From Flavobacteriales bacterium UBA952 (lineage in GTDB: Bacteria > Bacteroidota > Bacteroidia > Flavobacteriales_D > Crocinitomicaceae): 64,000 nucleotides of DNA. Of the stretch, positions 51,718 to 59,789 are shown one piece after another (within the stretch, counting starts at the first letter, position 1; every line of letters begins with the position of its first letter). The DNA is taken from contig DBCS01000008.1 of the NCBI GenBank assembly GCA_002293185.1, forward strand, positions 1 to 64,000. The letters run 5' to 3'. The translations under genes were made by a program, and so were the position numbers. The notes beneath the pieces were generated by a model. That model made no database searches, was not told the DNA's origin, and saw only the letters and a program-made list of their open reading frames with translations.

Positions 51718-54700
51718 CCTTTTACGTTGGTGTTTTCGTTTGTCTTGTTTGTTTTTGGATCTGCTGCATTGCCACCCTGTTTAGATGTTGAAGGCTTGGG
51801 TGCAACAGGTTTAGGTGTTACGGGCGCTGGTGTTGGTTTAGGTGCAACGGGTTTAGGTGCAACGGGTTTGGGTGCAACGGGTTTAGGTGCAACCGGTTTC
51901 GGTGTTGTGGGCGCAGGCGTTGGTTTGGGTGCAACGGGTTTAGGTGTAACCGGTTTCGGTGTTGTGGGCGCAGGCGTTGGTTTGGGTGCAACGGGTTTAG
52001 GTGTAACCGGAGCCGGAACATTTACTTTATTCGGTGTATTGTTGAAAGAAGGTTTGCTATTCTGTTGTTGGTTTCCACTTGGCCTTGCATTGATCCCTGC
52101 ACCACCCGCACCATCATAGATGACCTGATAACTATCCGTCAAAGTACCACAATCATTAGTTGCAGTTATTTGGATATTATTCTGACCAACGTTAAGACCA
52201 AGTTCAGCTACAAGATTTCCTAAATTATTGCTGTAACCGGTTACGATAAGACCATTCATTGAGAGCGTAATCACAGTACTGGCCGTATAATTTAAAACTA
52301 GCGCTTGGTAAGTAAATACGGGCTGACTTACGGTTTGATTGTTAGGCCCCATATTGTAAACAACCTCAGGCACAGCACAAGGCTCGTAGCGTATTTCTCG
52401 GTTTTGGGTAGCCGTACCACAATTATTGGTAACGGTGATTACAATATTATTGATGCCAGCTTGCAACACGATTGGCGTACTCAATTGGTTTCCAACGAGC
52501 GTTGCACCTATCAGAGCCGCACTATTGTTGAAGACCTGAACCTCTGATAGGTCTGTAATTTGATCAACAGTTGCCGTTACAATGATGTTCGGATTGCTTA
52601 CACCAAATAAGCCCGCTGCCGGACTCGTTATTTGAACTCCAGGTTGAACACAAGGTGTGTAATTGATGTGAAGGGTCTGGCTGGTGCGCTCACATACGTT
52701 TTTGCCTTGAATGACAATAATATTGGGGCCAATTTGAAGGTTGAGTGCTGCACTGAAGTTTTGATTTTGAAGGGTGAATGGTTGCCCGCTTTGCCCATTC
52801 AAGGATAGCGTAAGTTGGGCTGCAGTAAGGGCGGTCACTTGTGCACTGAGTTGTATAGCTGCACTATTGACTGTGCTTCCATTGAGTGCTTGGTTGGCTA
52901 GTGCAATTTGAGGACTCACGCAAGGTTGGTAATTGAAGGTCCAGACATGTACGGCAGAGCCACAATTATTGGTCACACTCAATGCAAGCGTGTTTGTTCC
53001 GGGCTGCAATTGCTGAGTTGCAGAAAAGAGCCCGTTCAAGAAATTGAAGACACTTGGCGCGCCATTGACAAGCAAACTAATTTCATTGGGGTTTGTGATG
53101 CCCACAAGTTGTGCACTCACATTGATTTGCTGTTCGGCATTTTGAACGTTGGTCTGCGGGCGCGTATTGCTGATTTGCGGTGCAGTACACTGTTCGTAAT
53201 GGACATGCCAATTTTCGATAGCCCGACCGCAAGCGTTCGTTGCAATTAATTGAATCAGGTTGTCTCCGGGTTGTAGGGTGATTGCAGCACTGACTTGGTT
53301 ATTATTGAAGCTGTAATTTTGCGCTTGGCCGTTTACGGTAAGTTGAATTTGATTGGCTAGGGTGTTGGTCAGTATTGCCGTGTAGTTCAATGAAGAATTG
53401 CTTGTGTTTGTGCCGTTAGGAATAGGTGCATTCACTGAAATTTGCGGTGCCTGACACTGTACAAGATTAATAACTAAATTTTCTGTGTCATTACCGCAAG
53501 CGTTGGTTGCTTGAATTTCAATCATATTATTTCCTTGCTGGAGGTTTATGGTGCTTGTCACTTGATTATTTGTCCAGCTAAAAGGAACACTTGTGCCATT
53601 CCAGGTTACCTGAATGGATTGGCTCGTTGCGACCTGACTGACATTGGCAACTAGTGCAAGGGTTTGGTTGCTTGTGTTGGTTCCGCTCGCCGTTGGTTGC
53701 ATCAAGGTAATAGCTGGTGCTATGCAGTTATCGTAGCGCACAAAGATTGTTTGAGCCGCTTGCCCGCAAGAACGCACTGCATTGATGACAATCTGATTTA
53801 AACCAGGTTGCAAATTGATCGTAGCGTTTAAGCTACCGTTAATGGAATTGAAATTACCGTTTGTAAAATCAAATGCAACAGGAGCGCCATTATTGGTAAC
53901 GCTCAAGCCATTTTGACTTGGCATATATTGCAGTGTAGCGGATACTGTAAAATTAGGGCTAGAAACAACAATTGGGTTGTTAGCGCTAGCGATGTTCAAA
54001 TTACCCTGAAGGCTAATGATGGGTGCTTGGCAGTCATTAAAATTGTACGTGAAGGTTTGGATGTCTGAGCCACAATCGTTCGCTGCCGTAATCGTGATGG
54101 TATTGATGCCCGAAAGCAACTGCGTACTGAGTTCCAACTGCCCTGACTGATTAAACGTAAATGCATTTTGTTCTAACCCATTGAGGATGATTTTAATGTT
54201 ATTCCTGTTGCTGATATGACTAATTGTTGCCCGAAGACGCAATGCCGCATTGTTGAGCGTGGTATTGATTACCGGACTTGTAACCGTAATAATTGGCGCC
54301 AAGCAATTTTGGAAATTGATGCTGCTGTTGATTTGCGCGGTGCCGCAAGCATTGCTGTAGCGCACCTGAAAAGTATTGAGCCCAGGCGTGAGTACCAGGT
54401 TTGCACTGATTGTGTTACCTATTTGTTGGGCATTCGCTACGGGAATGTTATTGTGCAATACAACTAATTGACCATTTTGGGTACTGCCTGCTAATTGTAC
54501 ATTGAGGGAAAAAATATTTTGGTTAGTGGTTGTACCCGGTGCGCTTGGGTGCAGCCAAAAAAGTTGCGGACTAAGGCAGTCGTCATAATTGATCATGATT
54601 TGATCAAAAGCACTACCGCAGTCATTGAAAGCGGCGACACGAATGGTGTTGCTGCCAGGAAGCAAGTTGATGCTGCGTTGTAAAAGTCCGTTGTTCGGAT

Positions 54701-55718
54701 TGAAATTGAATCCGTTGAGCAGCATGCCATTGTGTAAGATTTGAACTTGATTATTGTTCAAATGACCACTAATAGAGGCATTGAGTAAGAAAACAGATTG
54801 TTGAACTGTTATTGGATTGATTTGACCATTAATAACTTGAACATTAGGTTGCAAGCAATCTGGAATAAACGGAGATTGGTTATTAATTGGGTTATTGTCT
54901 CGAGAGGAAATAGGCTTAGGCGCTCTATTTTTAAAGTGAATTTGAAAAAAACCAGAGGTGTAGTGATACCAGTCATTGCGCAGGCGAGGATCTGTTTGAA
55001 TAAGACCGTCAAAAGCATCAGCCATAGTAAAAGTGGTTTTATGCTCTACGCCAATGCTGAATCGGCCTTTGTGGTAGGCCAATCCAAACCCTAGGCTCGG
55101 CATCCAATTCACCGCCCAATCGTTACCCTGTAGACCGTCAAGTCGGGTCTCGTAGATATCGTCGAGTACGCCAATGAGCTGTTGTTGTGCAGGTTGTTGA
55201 GGATCTAAACTATTATAGTCATAAATACTAATAGTCGAGTCAAGGAGGGCATCGGCCCAAGTTTGTTGCCATGTTAGTCCTAAGCCGCCAAATACAAAAG
55301 GATCCCAACCTGTGCGCTCGCGCAAACGACCAGCGTGTATGACGAGTTCTAAGTCGAGTTCGCGGATATCGGAGCGAAAATTATGAACATAATTGGCATT
55401 GTTTGAATAAAGAGCACCTAAAGCAGGATGAACACTGCTTGTCAATTGGGTCAATGCATCAGACTGCCCATACCATTCACCTGACAAAAATCGGCCTCTC
55501 AAGTCAAAAGACAAGTTTCGGCCATAATCGTAATTGTAAGAACGCCCTAGCGTAAGGCCCCAGCCGTTGTAGCGTTCATGTGAAAGATCTGTGCTGTGCC
55601 AAGTGCCGCCGTAATTGAGCCCCCAGAACCATTTCGAAGAATTATAATCGACTTGTTGCGCGTTTGCGATCTGAACGGTAAGTACGAAGAGTAGAAGTGC
55701 GTAAAGTTTTCTCATCAT
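51705..55718 (-). CDS. Outer-membrane barrel fused to ten Ig-like repeats and a Pro/Lys tail
   Basis: 1337 residues. Signal peptide 1-21 (ending IANAQ). Residues about 22-275 look like an outer-membrane barrel of the OmpA/conserved Bacteroidota type (FWGLNYGGTWHSTDLS, FVFGGLGLTWQQTW, GFGLAYHKGRFSIGVEHK, SGFFQIHFKNR). Residues 289-1203 hold ten repeats of about 88-100 residues, each ending NxCGxA...Yx2C: the Cys pair is 14 residues apart, as in a small disulfide-closed Ig-like fold; the tenth lacks the last Cys (YDGAG). Residues about 1231-1310 are 12 xxPKP units with three TPAP inserts, then a basic end (VKGGGR). No T9SS domain. No named family recognised. Confidence 0.8.
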   Translation of the reverse strand: MMRKLYALLLFVLTVQIANAQQVDYNSSKWFWGLNYGGTWHSTDLSHERYNGWGLTLGRSYNYDYGRNLSFDLRGRFLSGEWYGQSDALTQLTSSVHPALGALYSNNANYVHNFRSDIRELDLELVIHAGRLRERTGWDPFVFGGLGLTWQQTWADALLDSTISIYDYNSLDPQQPAQQQLIGVLDDIYETRLDGLQGNDWAVNWMPSLGFGLAYHKGRFSIGVEHKTTFTMADAFDGLIQTDPRLRNDWYHYTSGFFQIHFKNRAPKPISSRDNNPINNQSPFIPDCLQPNVQVINGQINPITVQQSVFLLNASISGHLNNNQVQILHNGMLLNGFNFNPNNGLLQRSINLLPGSNTIRVAAFNDCGSAFDQIMINYDDCLSPQLFWLHPSAPGTTTNQNIFSLNVQLAGSTQNGQLVVLHNNIPVANAQQIGNTISANLVLTPGLNTFQVRYSNACGTAQINSSINFQNCLAPIITVTSPVINTTLNNAALRLRATISHISNRNNIKIILNGLEQNAFTFNQSGQLELSTQLLSGINTITITAANDCGSDIQTFTYNFNDCQAPIISLQGNLNIASANNPIVVSSPNFTVSATLQYMPSQNGLSVTNNGAPVAFDFTNGNFNSINGSLNATINLQPGLNQIVINAVRSCGQAAQTIFVRYDNCIAPAITLMQPTASGTNTSNQTLALVANVSQVATSQSIQVTWNGTSVPFSWTNNQVTSTINLQQGNNMIEIQATNACGNDTENLVINLVQCQAPQISVNAPIPNGTNTSNSSLNYTAILTNTLANQIQLTVNGQAQNYSFNNNQVSAAITLQPGDNLIQLIATNACGRAIENWHVHYEQCTAPQISNTRPQTNVQNAEQQINVSAQLVGITNPNEISLLVNGAPSVFNFLNGLFSATQQLQPGTNTLALSVTNNCGSAVHVWTFNYQPCVSPQIALANQALNGSTVNSAAIQLSAQVTALTAAQLTLSLNGQSGQPFTLQNQNFSAALNLQIGPNIIVIQGKNVCERTSQTLHINYTPCVQPGVQITSPAAGLFGVSNPNIIVTATVDQITDLSEVQVFNNSAALIGATLVGNQLSTPIVLQAGINNIVITVTNNCGTATQNREIRYEPCAVPEVVYNMGPNNQTVSQPVFTYQALVLNYTASTVITLSMNGLIVTGYSNNLGNLVAELGLNVGQNNIQITATNDCGTLTDSYQVIYDGAGGAGINARPSGNQQQNSKPSFNNTPNKVNVPAPVTPKPVAPKPTPAPTTPKPVTPKPVAPKPTPAPTTPKPVAPKPVAPKPVAPKPVAPKPTPAPVTPKPVAPKPSTSKQGGNAADPKTNKTNENTNVKGGGR
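51779..52020. repeat. Tandem 15-base repeats encoding (V/T)(A/T)PKP
   Basis: The plus-strand unit GGTGCAACGGGTTTA recurs with minor changes, 12 PKP codes in all, grouped by three TPAP inserts. Some neighbouring units are identical, so the length is probably variable between strains. Confidence 0.8.
52110..54854 (-). repeat. Ten protein-level Ig-like repeats
   Basis: Repeats of about 88-100 codons, diverged at DNA level but uniform in pattern: a C-x-x-P start, a ILxNG-type turn, an LxxGxN segment (LLPGSN, LTPGLN, LLSGIN, LQPGLN, LQQGNN, LQPGDN, LQPGTN, LQIGPN, LQAGIN, LNVGQN), then NxCG. Confidence 0.8.
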
Positions 55719-55799
55719 TTTTTCATTTTAATTGACTCGCCTAAATTCTATGCCAAAGTTCTTAAAAATAAGTTTTTAAGAAAAATTTAACGACCAATT

Positions 55800-56696
55800 T
55801 TAGGGTGTAGAGAAGTAGGTATAGTTTGTAAACCGCAATATGCTCATGTGGTCTGTGGTATTTTCTTTTTGGATGACGGAGCCTAGAAATCCGGTTTTGT
55901 AGTCATATACAATCTGGAAGTCTTTTTGAAAAACGCCATGCACATATTGATGCATTTCGATTATATTGCCCCATTGGTCATAGCGGTAACGCCATTCTTC
56001 TTTGGCAACCTGCGCACTGTCTATGTAGCACGCTTTAGATGCAAGCAGGCCATCTTGATTGTAGGTATAAAGTGTCGTTTCACTTTGCTGTGAAATACGG
56101 TAATAGGCCACACTACGTTTTAAAAATTGGTTGTTGTCATGTTCTAAACTGACTTCTAAATAAGGTTTCTGATAATTGTTGTAGCGGGTGTAGTTTCCTT
56201 CATTTCCTTGGTGATAGCGTAAGGTTTCGGTGCGCATTTTGAAAGAGGACAGCAGTGAGTCTTGGCGGTGGTCAAAGACATCTCGGAACAAGGCCATACT
56301 GACAAGCCGTTGCAAGGAATCGTACGCATAGTGCTCTGAAATTGCACCGCCGTATGCGGAGAATCGGTGCATGCTAAGTTTGCCGTCCGCATGGTAGGCA
56401 TAATGATGAAATAGCGTATCCTTGACGTTGCCTTTTTGTCGTATTTCCAAACTGGAAATGAGTTGCCCAGAGGTGTTAAAACGGTAGCTAAAGGCGTCAA
56501 GGCTTGGTTTGAACGCCTCATTCCCTTTTTTATAGGTAAAGAACCCTTCAATGGTTTTGATGTGTTGGGCTGCAATGAGCTCTGCATTGAAAAATGGTGT
56601 AGTTCCAAATGCCTGGCCTTCTTGATTGAGAATAAATTGCCCTTGAAGGCTGTTTAAAAAAAGCACTAAGAAAAGTGCGAGAAAGAATAGTTTCAC
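55800..56696 (-). CDS. Exported YD-repeat-like protein of unknown function
   Basis: 298 residues with GTG start overlapping the glyS stop (GTGA, 4 bases). Signal peptide 1-19 (ending LQGQ). The rest has evenly spaced aromatic strands with YD-type turns (YAYHADGKLSMHRF, YAYDSLQRLVSM, YTYNQDGLLASKA, YRYDQWGNIIEM, VYDYKTGFLG), like a short stretch of RHS/YD repeats, but no toxin or RHS core. Function unknown; the overlap with glyS is probably only operon packing. Confidence 0.75.
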   Translation of the reverse strand: MKLFFLALFLVLFLNSLQGQFILNQEGQAFGTTPFFNAELIAAQHIKTIEGFFTYKKGNEAFKPSLDAFSYRFNTSGQLISSLEIRQKGNVKDTLFHHYAYHADGKLSMHRFSAYGGAISEHYAYDSLQRLVSMALFRDVFDHRQDSLLSSFKMRTETLRYHQGNEGNYTRYNNYQKPYLEVSLEHDNNQFLKRSVAYYRISQQSETTLYTYNQDGLLASKACYIDSAQVAKEEWRYRYDQWGNIIEMHQYVHGVFQKDFQIVYDYKTGFLGSVIQKENTTDHMSILRFTNYTYFSTP

Positions 56697-58240
56697 GATA
56701 TTAAATCAGCAAGCACGCGTTTCCAACTCGCTTTGTCAGCAATTACGTTTTCGAGCGCTGAGATGGCAATGCGCTCTTGGTTCATGGTGTCGCGGTCTCG
56801 GATGGTAACGGTGTGGTCTTCTAGGGTTTGGTGATCAACGGTAATGGAAAAAGGCGTACCAATGGCATCTTGGCGGCGATAGCGCTTACCAATTGAATCT
56901 TTTTCGTCGTATTGGACGCTGTATTCGAGCTGCAATTGGGCCATGATTTCACGTGCTTTTTCTGGCAAGCCATCCTTTTTGATGAGCGGTAGAATGGCTG
57001 CTTTGTAGGGAGCCAAAACCGCAGGAATTTTGAGCACCACCCGCTCAGAGCCATCTGCTAATGCTTCTTCTTGATAAGCGGCACTCAAGACAGCTAAAAA
57101 CATACGGTCAAGACCTACTGAAGTTTCTACGACATAAGGAACATAACTTTGGTTGAGTTCCGGATCAAAAAATTGGAGCTTTTTACCTGAATGTTGTTCG
57201 TGTTGTTTGAGGTCAAAGTCGGTACGAGAATGGATCCCTTCTAGTTCTTTGAAGCCCATTGGAAAGTTGTATTCGATATCGCAGGCCGCGTTGGCGTAGT
57301 GGGCCAATTTGAGGTGGTCATGGAAACGGTAGCGTTCTGCGCCTAAACCCAAGTTTTGGTGCCATTTGGTGCGCATGTTTTTCCAGTAGTCATACCATTT
57401 CATTTCTTCGCCTGGGCGCACAAAAAATTGCATTTCCATTTGTTCGAATTCGCGCATGCGGAAAATAAACTGGCGTGCAACAATTTCATTTCTAAATGCT
57501 TTTCCAATTTGGGCAATGCCAAATGGGATTTTCATGCGGCCAGATTTCTGTACATTCAAGAAGTTGACAAAAATTCCTTGTGCAGTTTCTGGACGCAGGT
57601 ATATAGTGCTGGCGTCGCCAGCTACTGACCCAAGTTCTGTGGAGAACATAAGGTTAAATTGACGGACTTCTGTCCAATTTTTAGAGCCAGAAACAGGGCA
57701 AACGATTTCGAGGTCAAGAATGAGCTGGCGGACGCCCTCGAGGTCGTTTTGTTGGAGTGCATTTTTCATGCGCTCTTCTATTTGCGCGATTTTTTCTTGA
57801 TTGCGCAAAACATTCGGGTTGGTAGCCCTAAATTGTTCGGCATCAAAAGCGTCTCCGAAGCGTTTTTGACCTTTTTCGACTTCTTTTTCAATTTTTTGAC
57901 GGATCTTTTCGATGTGGTCTTCTAAAAGGACATCGGCGCGGTAGCGTTTTTTAGAATCTTTGTTGTCTATTAGTGGGTCGTTGAAAGCATCGACGTGCCC
58001 TGAAGCCTTCCAAGTTGTCGGGTGCATGAAAATAGCGGAGTCGAGGCCTACGATATTTTCGTGTAGCTGTACCATGGCCTTCCACCAATAGGTCTTGATG
58101 TTGTTTTTGAGTTCTGCACCCAACTGGCCGTAGTCATAGGTGGCGGCAAGCCCGTCGTAAATTTCTGAAGATGGGAATACGAATCCGTACTCTTTGGCGT
58201 GTGAAATGAGGTCTTTAAGGCGGTCTTTTTGTGCTTCCAT
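56693..58240 (-). CDS. glyS: Glycyl-tRNA synthetase (homodimeric)
   Basis: 515 residues, the alpha2 class II type. N-terminal FVFPSSEIYDGLAATYDYGQLG, class II motif 2 AFRNEIVARQFIFRMREFEQME (shown here in two parts: KAFRNEIVARQ and FRMREFEQMEMQF), and motif 3 SVGLDRMFLAVLSAAY, with the anticodon-binding domain at the C-terminus (about 400-515; YKAAILPLIKKDG). It charges tRNA-Gly. A TATCTTTG lies 5 bases before the ATG. Confidence 0.97.
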   Translation of the reverse strand: MEAQKDRLKDLISHAKEYGFVFPSSEIYDGLAATYDYGQLGAELKNNIKTYWWKAMVQLHENIVGLDSAIFMHPTTWKASGHVDAFNDPLIDNKDSKKRYRADVLLEDHIEKIRQKIEKEVEKGQKRFGDAFDAEQFRATNPNVLRNQEKIAQIEERMKNALQQNDLEGVRQLILDLEIVCPVSGSKNWTEVRQFNLMFSTELGSVAGDASTIYLRPETAQGIFVNFLNVQKSGRMKIPFGIAQIGKAFRNEIVARQFIFRMREFEQMEMQFFVRPGEEMKWYDYWKNMRTKWHQNLGLGAERYRFHDHLKLAHYANAACDIEYNFPMGFKELEGIHSRTDFDLKQHEQHSGKKLQFFDPELNQSYVPYVVETSVGLDRMFLAVLSAAYQEEALADGSERVVLKIPAVLAPYKAAILPLIKKDGLPEKAREIMAQLQLEYSVQYDEKDSIGKRYRRQDAIGTPFSITVDHQTLEDHTVTIRDRDTMNQERIAISALENVIADKASWKRVLADLIS

Positions 58241-58245
58241 AGTTG

Positions 58246-58253
58246 CAAAGATA
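58246..58253 (-). promoter_or_regulatory. -7 element of glyS
   Basis: TATCTTTG on the minus strand, 5 bases before the ATG at 58240, predicting a leaderless or nearly leaderless message. I see no good -33 TTG. No T-box is possible in so short a gap. Confidence 0.55.
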
Positions 58254-58275
58254 CGAAAAGCACTATTTTTACTCT

Positions 58276-59028
58276 ATGATTTTTTACCTCAACCCTCAGC
58301 AATTTATCGATACGAATACTGCTTTCGATCTTTCTTTGCCTTTGAGCGCAACAAAAGAGAATCCAAGAGCTTGGTATGTTGACGCGCCTCGCATAGAACC
58401 CGTGCGCGCAAATGGTTTTATTGGCAGTATAGCCGAAGGAGGGGCGGTCAACTTTCGGGATGTCTATTTTAATCCGCATGGGCACGGCACACATACGGAG
58501 TCTTTCGGCCATATTAGCCGTGAGATATTTCCGGTGAACGAGGTGTTTTCGGATTATTTTTTTAAAGCGAGTTTAATTAGTGTAACACCTCGCGTATTAG
58601 CAAATGGAGATCGTGTGGTATTTGCAGATCAATTAGAAAAATTATTAACGCTTGGTTTTACCGAAGCGGTCATCATCAGAACACTGCCCAATCTTTCCGA
58701 GAAAAAAAGCAACAATTACTCCGGAACGAACCCTTGTTATTTTGATGTAGGGGTAGTTGACCTTTTGAATCAATTAAAAGTCAAGCATTTTTTAGTTGAT
58801 ACGCCATCTGTGGATAGGGAGGAGGATGCAGGTGTACTCGCTTTTCATCATGCTTTTTGGAACTACCCGCAACAACCTAGAAAAGACCGCACCATTACTG
58901 AACTGGTTTTTGTAGATCATACAATTCGTGATGGGGAATATATACTGGAATTACAAGTGGCCAACTTTTGTAATGATGCGAGCCCCAGTAGACCACTGCT
59001 TTATAAGGTGCAAGAAAAAAAGGGCTAA
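58276..59028 (+). CDS. Cyclase-family (kynurenine-formamidase-like) hydrolase
   Basis: 250 residues from the ATG at 58276 (MIFYLNPQQF); the TTG at 58243 gives 11 residues with no family match. It belongs to the cyclase/formamidase family (Pfam cyclase), whose metal motif is HxGTHxDxPxH. Here the site reads GHGTHTESFGH (residues 69-79): the first His is shifted, Asp is Glu75 and Pro is Phe. The later LVDTPSVDRE and FHHAFWNY carry further catalytic residues. Substrate unknown; not obviously a true kynurenine formamidase. A terminator follows directly. Confidence 0.82.
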   Translation: MIFYLNPQQFIDTNTAFDLSLPLSATKENPRAWYVDAPRIEPVRANGFIGSIAEGGAVNFRDVYFNPHGHGTHTESFGHISREIFPVNEVFSDYFFKASLISVTPRVLANGDRVVFADQLEKLLTLGFTEAVIIRTLPNLSEKKSNNYSGTNPCYFDVGVVDLLNQLKVKHFLVDTPSVDREEDAGVLAFHHAFWNYPQQPRKDRTITELVFVDHTIRDGEYILELQVANFCNDASPSRPLLYKVQEKKG

Positions 59029-59043
59029 CAAGTAGCCCTTTTC
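59018..59043 (+). terminator. Terminator of the cyclase-family gene
   Basis: AAGGGCTA (59020-59027) and TAGCCCTT (59033-59040) with loop ACAAG, A-run before and T-run after. The gene's stop codon is part of the stem. Confidence 0.9.
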
Positions 59044-59339
59044 CTAGTAGTAGACAAAATTGTCTGAGTGGTACGTGGTAAGTAATAAGGACAGGAACCT
59101 CTTTTGCACATTCCTTTCGGACGTTGACAAAAACTATTAAACTCTTATCAAACTAGAAAATGAAACTGCCTCTCCAAGCAGCATGTCAACTGCTATGCAA
59201 AAGAAGTAACCTGTTTCTCTCCTTATTTCAAAATAAACTTACAGCAAAAATAAATAGCATTCTTTGCCAAATGAACATCTTGTCGGATTGGCTGAATATT
59301 GCCCGATTTTTTGTGAATATTTTAAAAATAAAGCTGCTT
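59044..59339. other. Intergenic stretch without a recognised gene
   Basis: About 296 bases. A short frame at 59160-59354 could encode 64 residues with several hydrophobic stretches, but it has no family match and overlaps the end of the GNAT gene; I do not call it. A small dyad GACAAAATTGTC lies near 59053-59064. No tRNA or known RNA is seen. Confidence 0.5.
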
Positions 59340-59783
59340 TTATTCAAAAAATAAGCGTCCATTGATCCATTCAGGGTCTAGGGTGGCGTGGTTACGGCGG
59401 TAGAAATTGAGGGCGGTGTGGTTCCAGTCCAAGACTTGCCAATCCATGCGTTTCACACCTTTAGATTTCGCAATGCTAACGACTTCATCAAATAATGCTT
59501 GCCCATAGCCCTTTTTACGTTCGGCTTCTTGCACATAGAAGTCTTCCAAATAAAGACAGCGGCCTTTCCAAGTGGAATAAGAAATATAGTAAAGTGCAAA
59601 ACCAATGACAGTTCCGTGTGCATTTTCGGCAACAATTGCATGGCAAATTCGATCTTCAAATAAGTCGATGTGCAGTTGTTGAGCAGTATTACTGACCTGT
59701 TCAGGAGCGCGTTCGTAGGTGGCAAGTGCTTTGATTAGGCCAAAAATAGCAGCAACGTCTTTGGGTTCTGCAGCTCTAATCAT
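59340..59783 (-). CDS. GNAT family N-acetyltransferase
   Basis: 147 residues of the GNAT fold: MIRAAEPKDVAAIFGLI at the start, LYLEDFYVQEAERKKGYGQALFDEV as the acetyl-CoA site (shown as LYLEDFYV and KKGYGQALFDE; the Q/RxxGxG/A loop is KKGYGQA), and LDWNHTALNFYRR near the end. Overall it is closest to diamine/thialysine acetyltransferase-like proteins (LEDFYV signature). The substrate is not determined. It begins 6 bases after the end of SprA and may be co-transcribed. Confidence 0.92.
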   Translation of the reverse strand: MIRAAEPKDVAAIFGLIKALATYERAPEQVSNTAQQLHIDLFEDRICHAIVAENAHGTVIGFALYYISYSTWKGRCLYLEDFYVQEAERKKGYGQALFDEVVSIAKSKGVKRMDWQVLDWNHTALNFYRRNHATLDPEWINGRLFFE

Positions 59784-59789
59784 GAATCT

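Noticed and set aside
51779..52020. CRISPR-like repeat array
   Set aside because: The units are contiguous 15-base coding repeats without spacers; no cas genes nearby.
51727..52119. 130-residue Gly-rich frame on the plus strand
   Set aside because: It arises from the PKP-coding tandem repeat read backwards (GATGLGATG-type repeats).
55800..56696. RHS/polymorphic toxin
   Set aside because: Only a few YD-like turns, no RHS core, toxin tip or immunity gene.
59160..59354. Possible 64-residue protein
   Set aside because: No family likeness, no signal or promoter, and it overlaps the GNAT gene end; compatible with chance.
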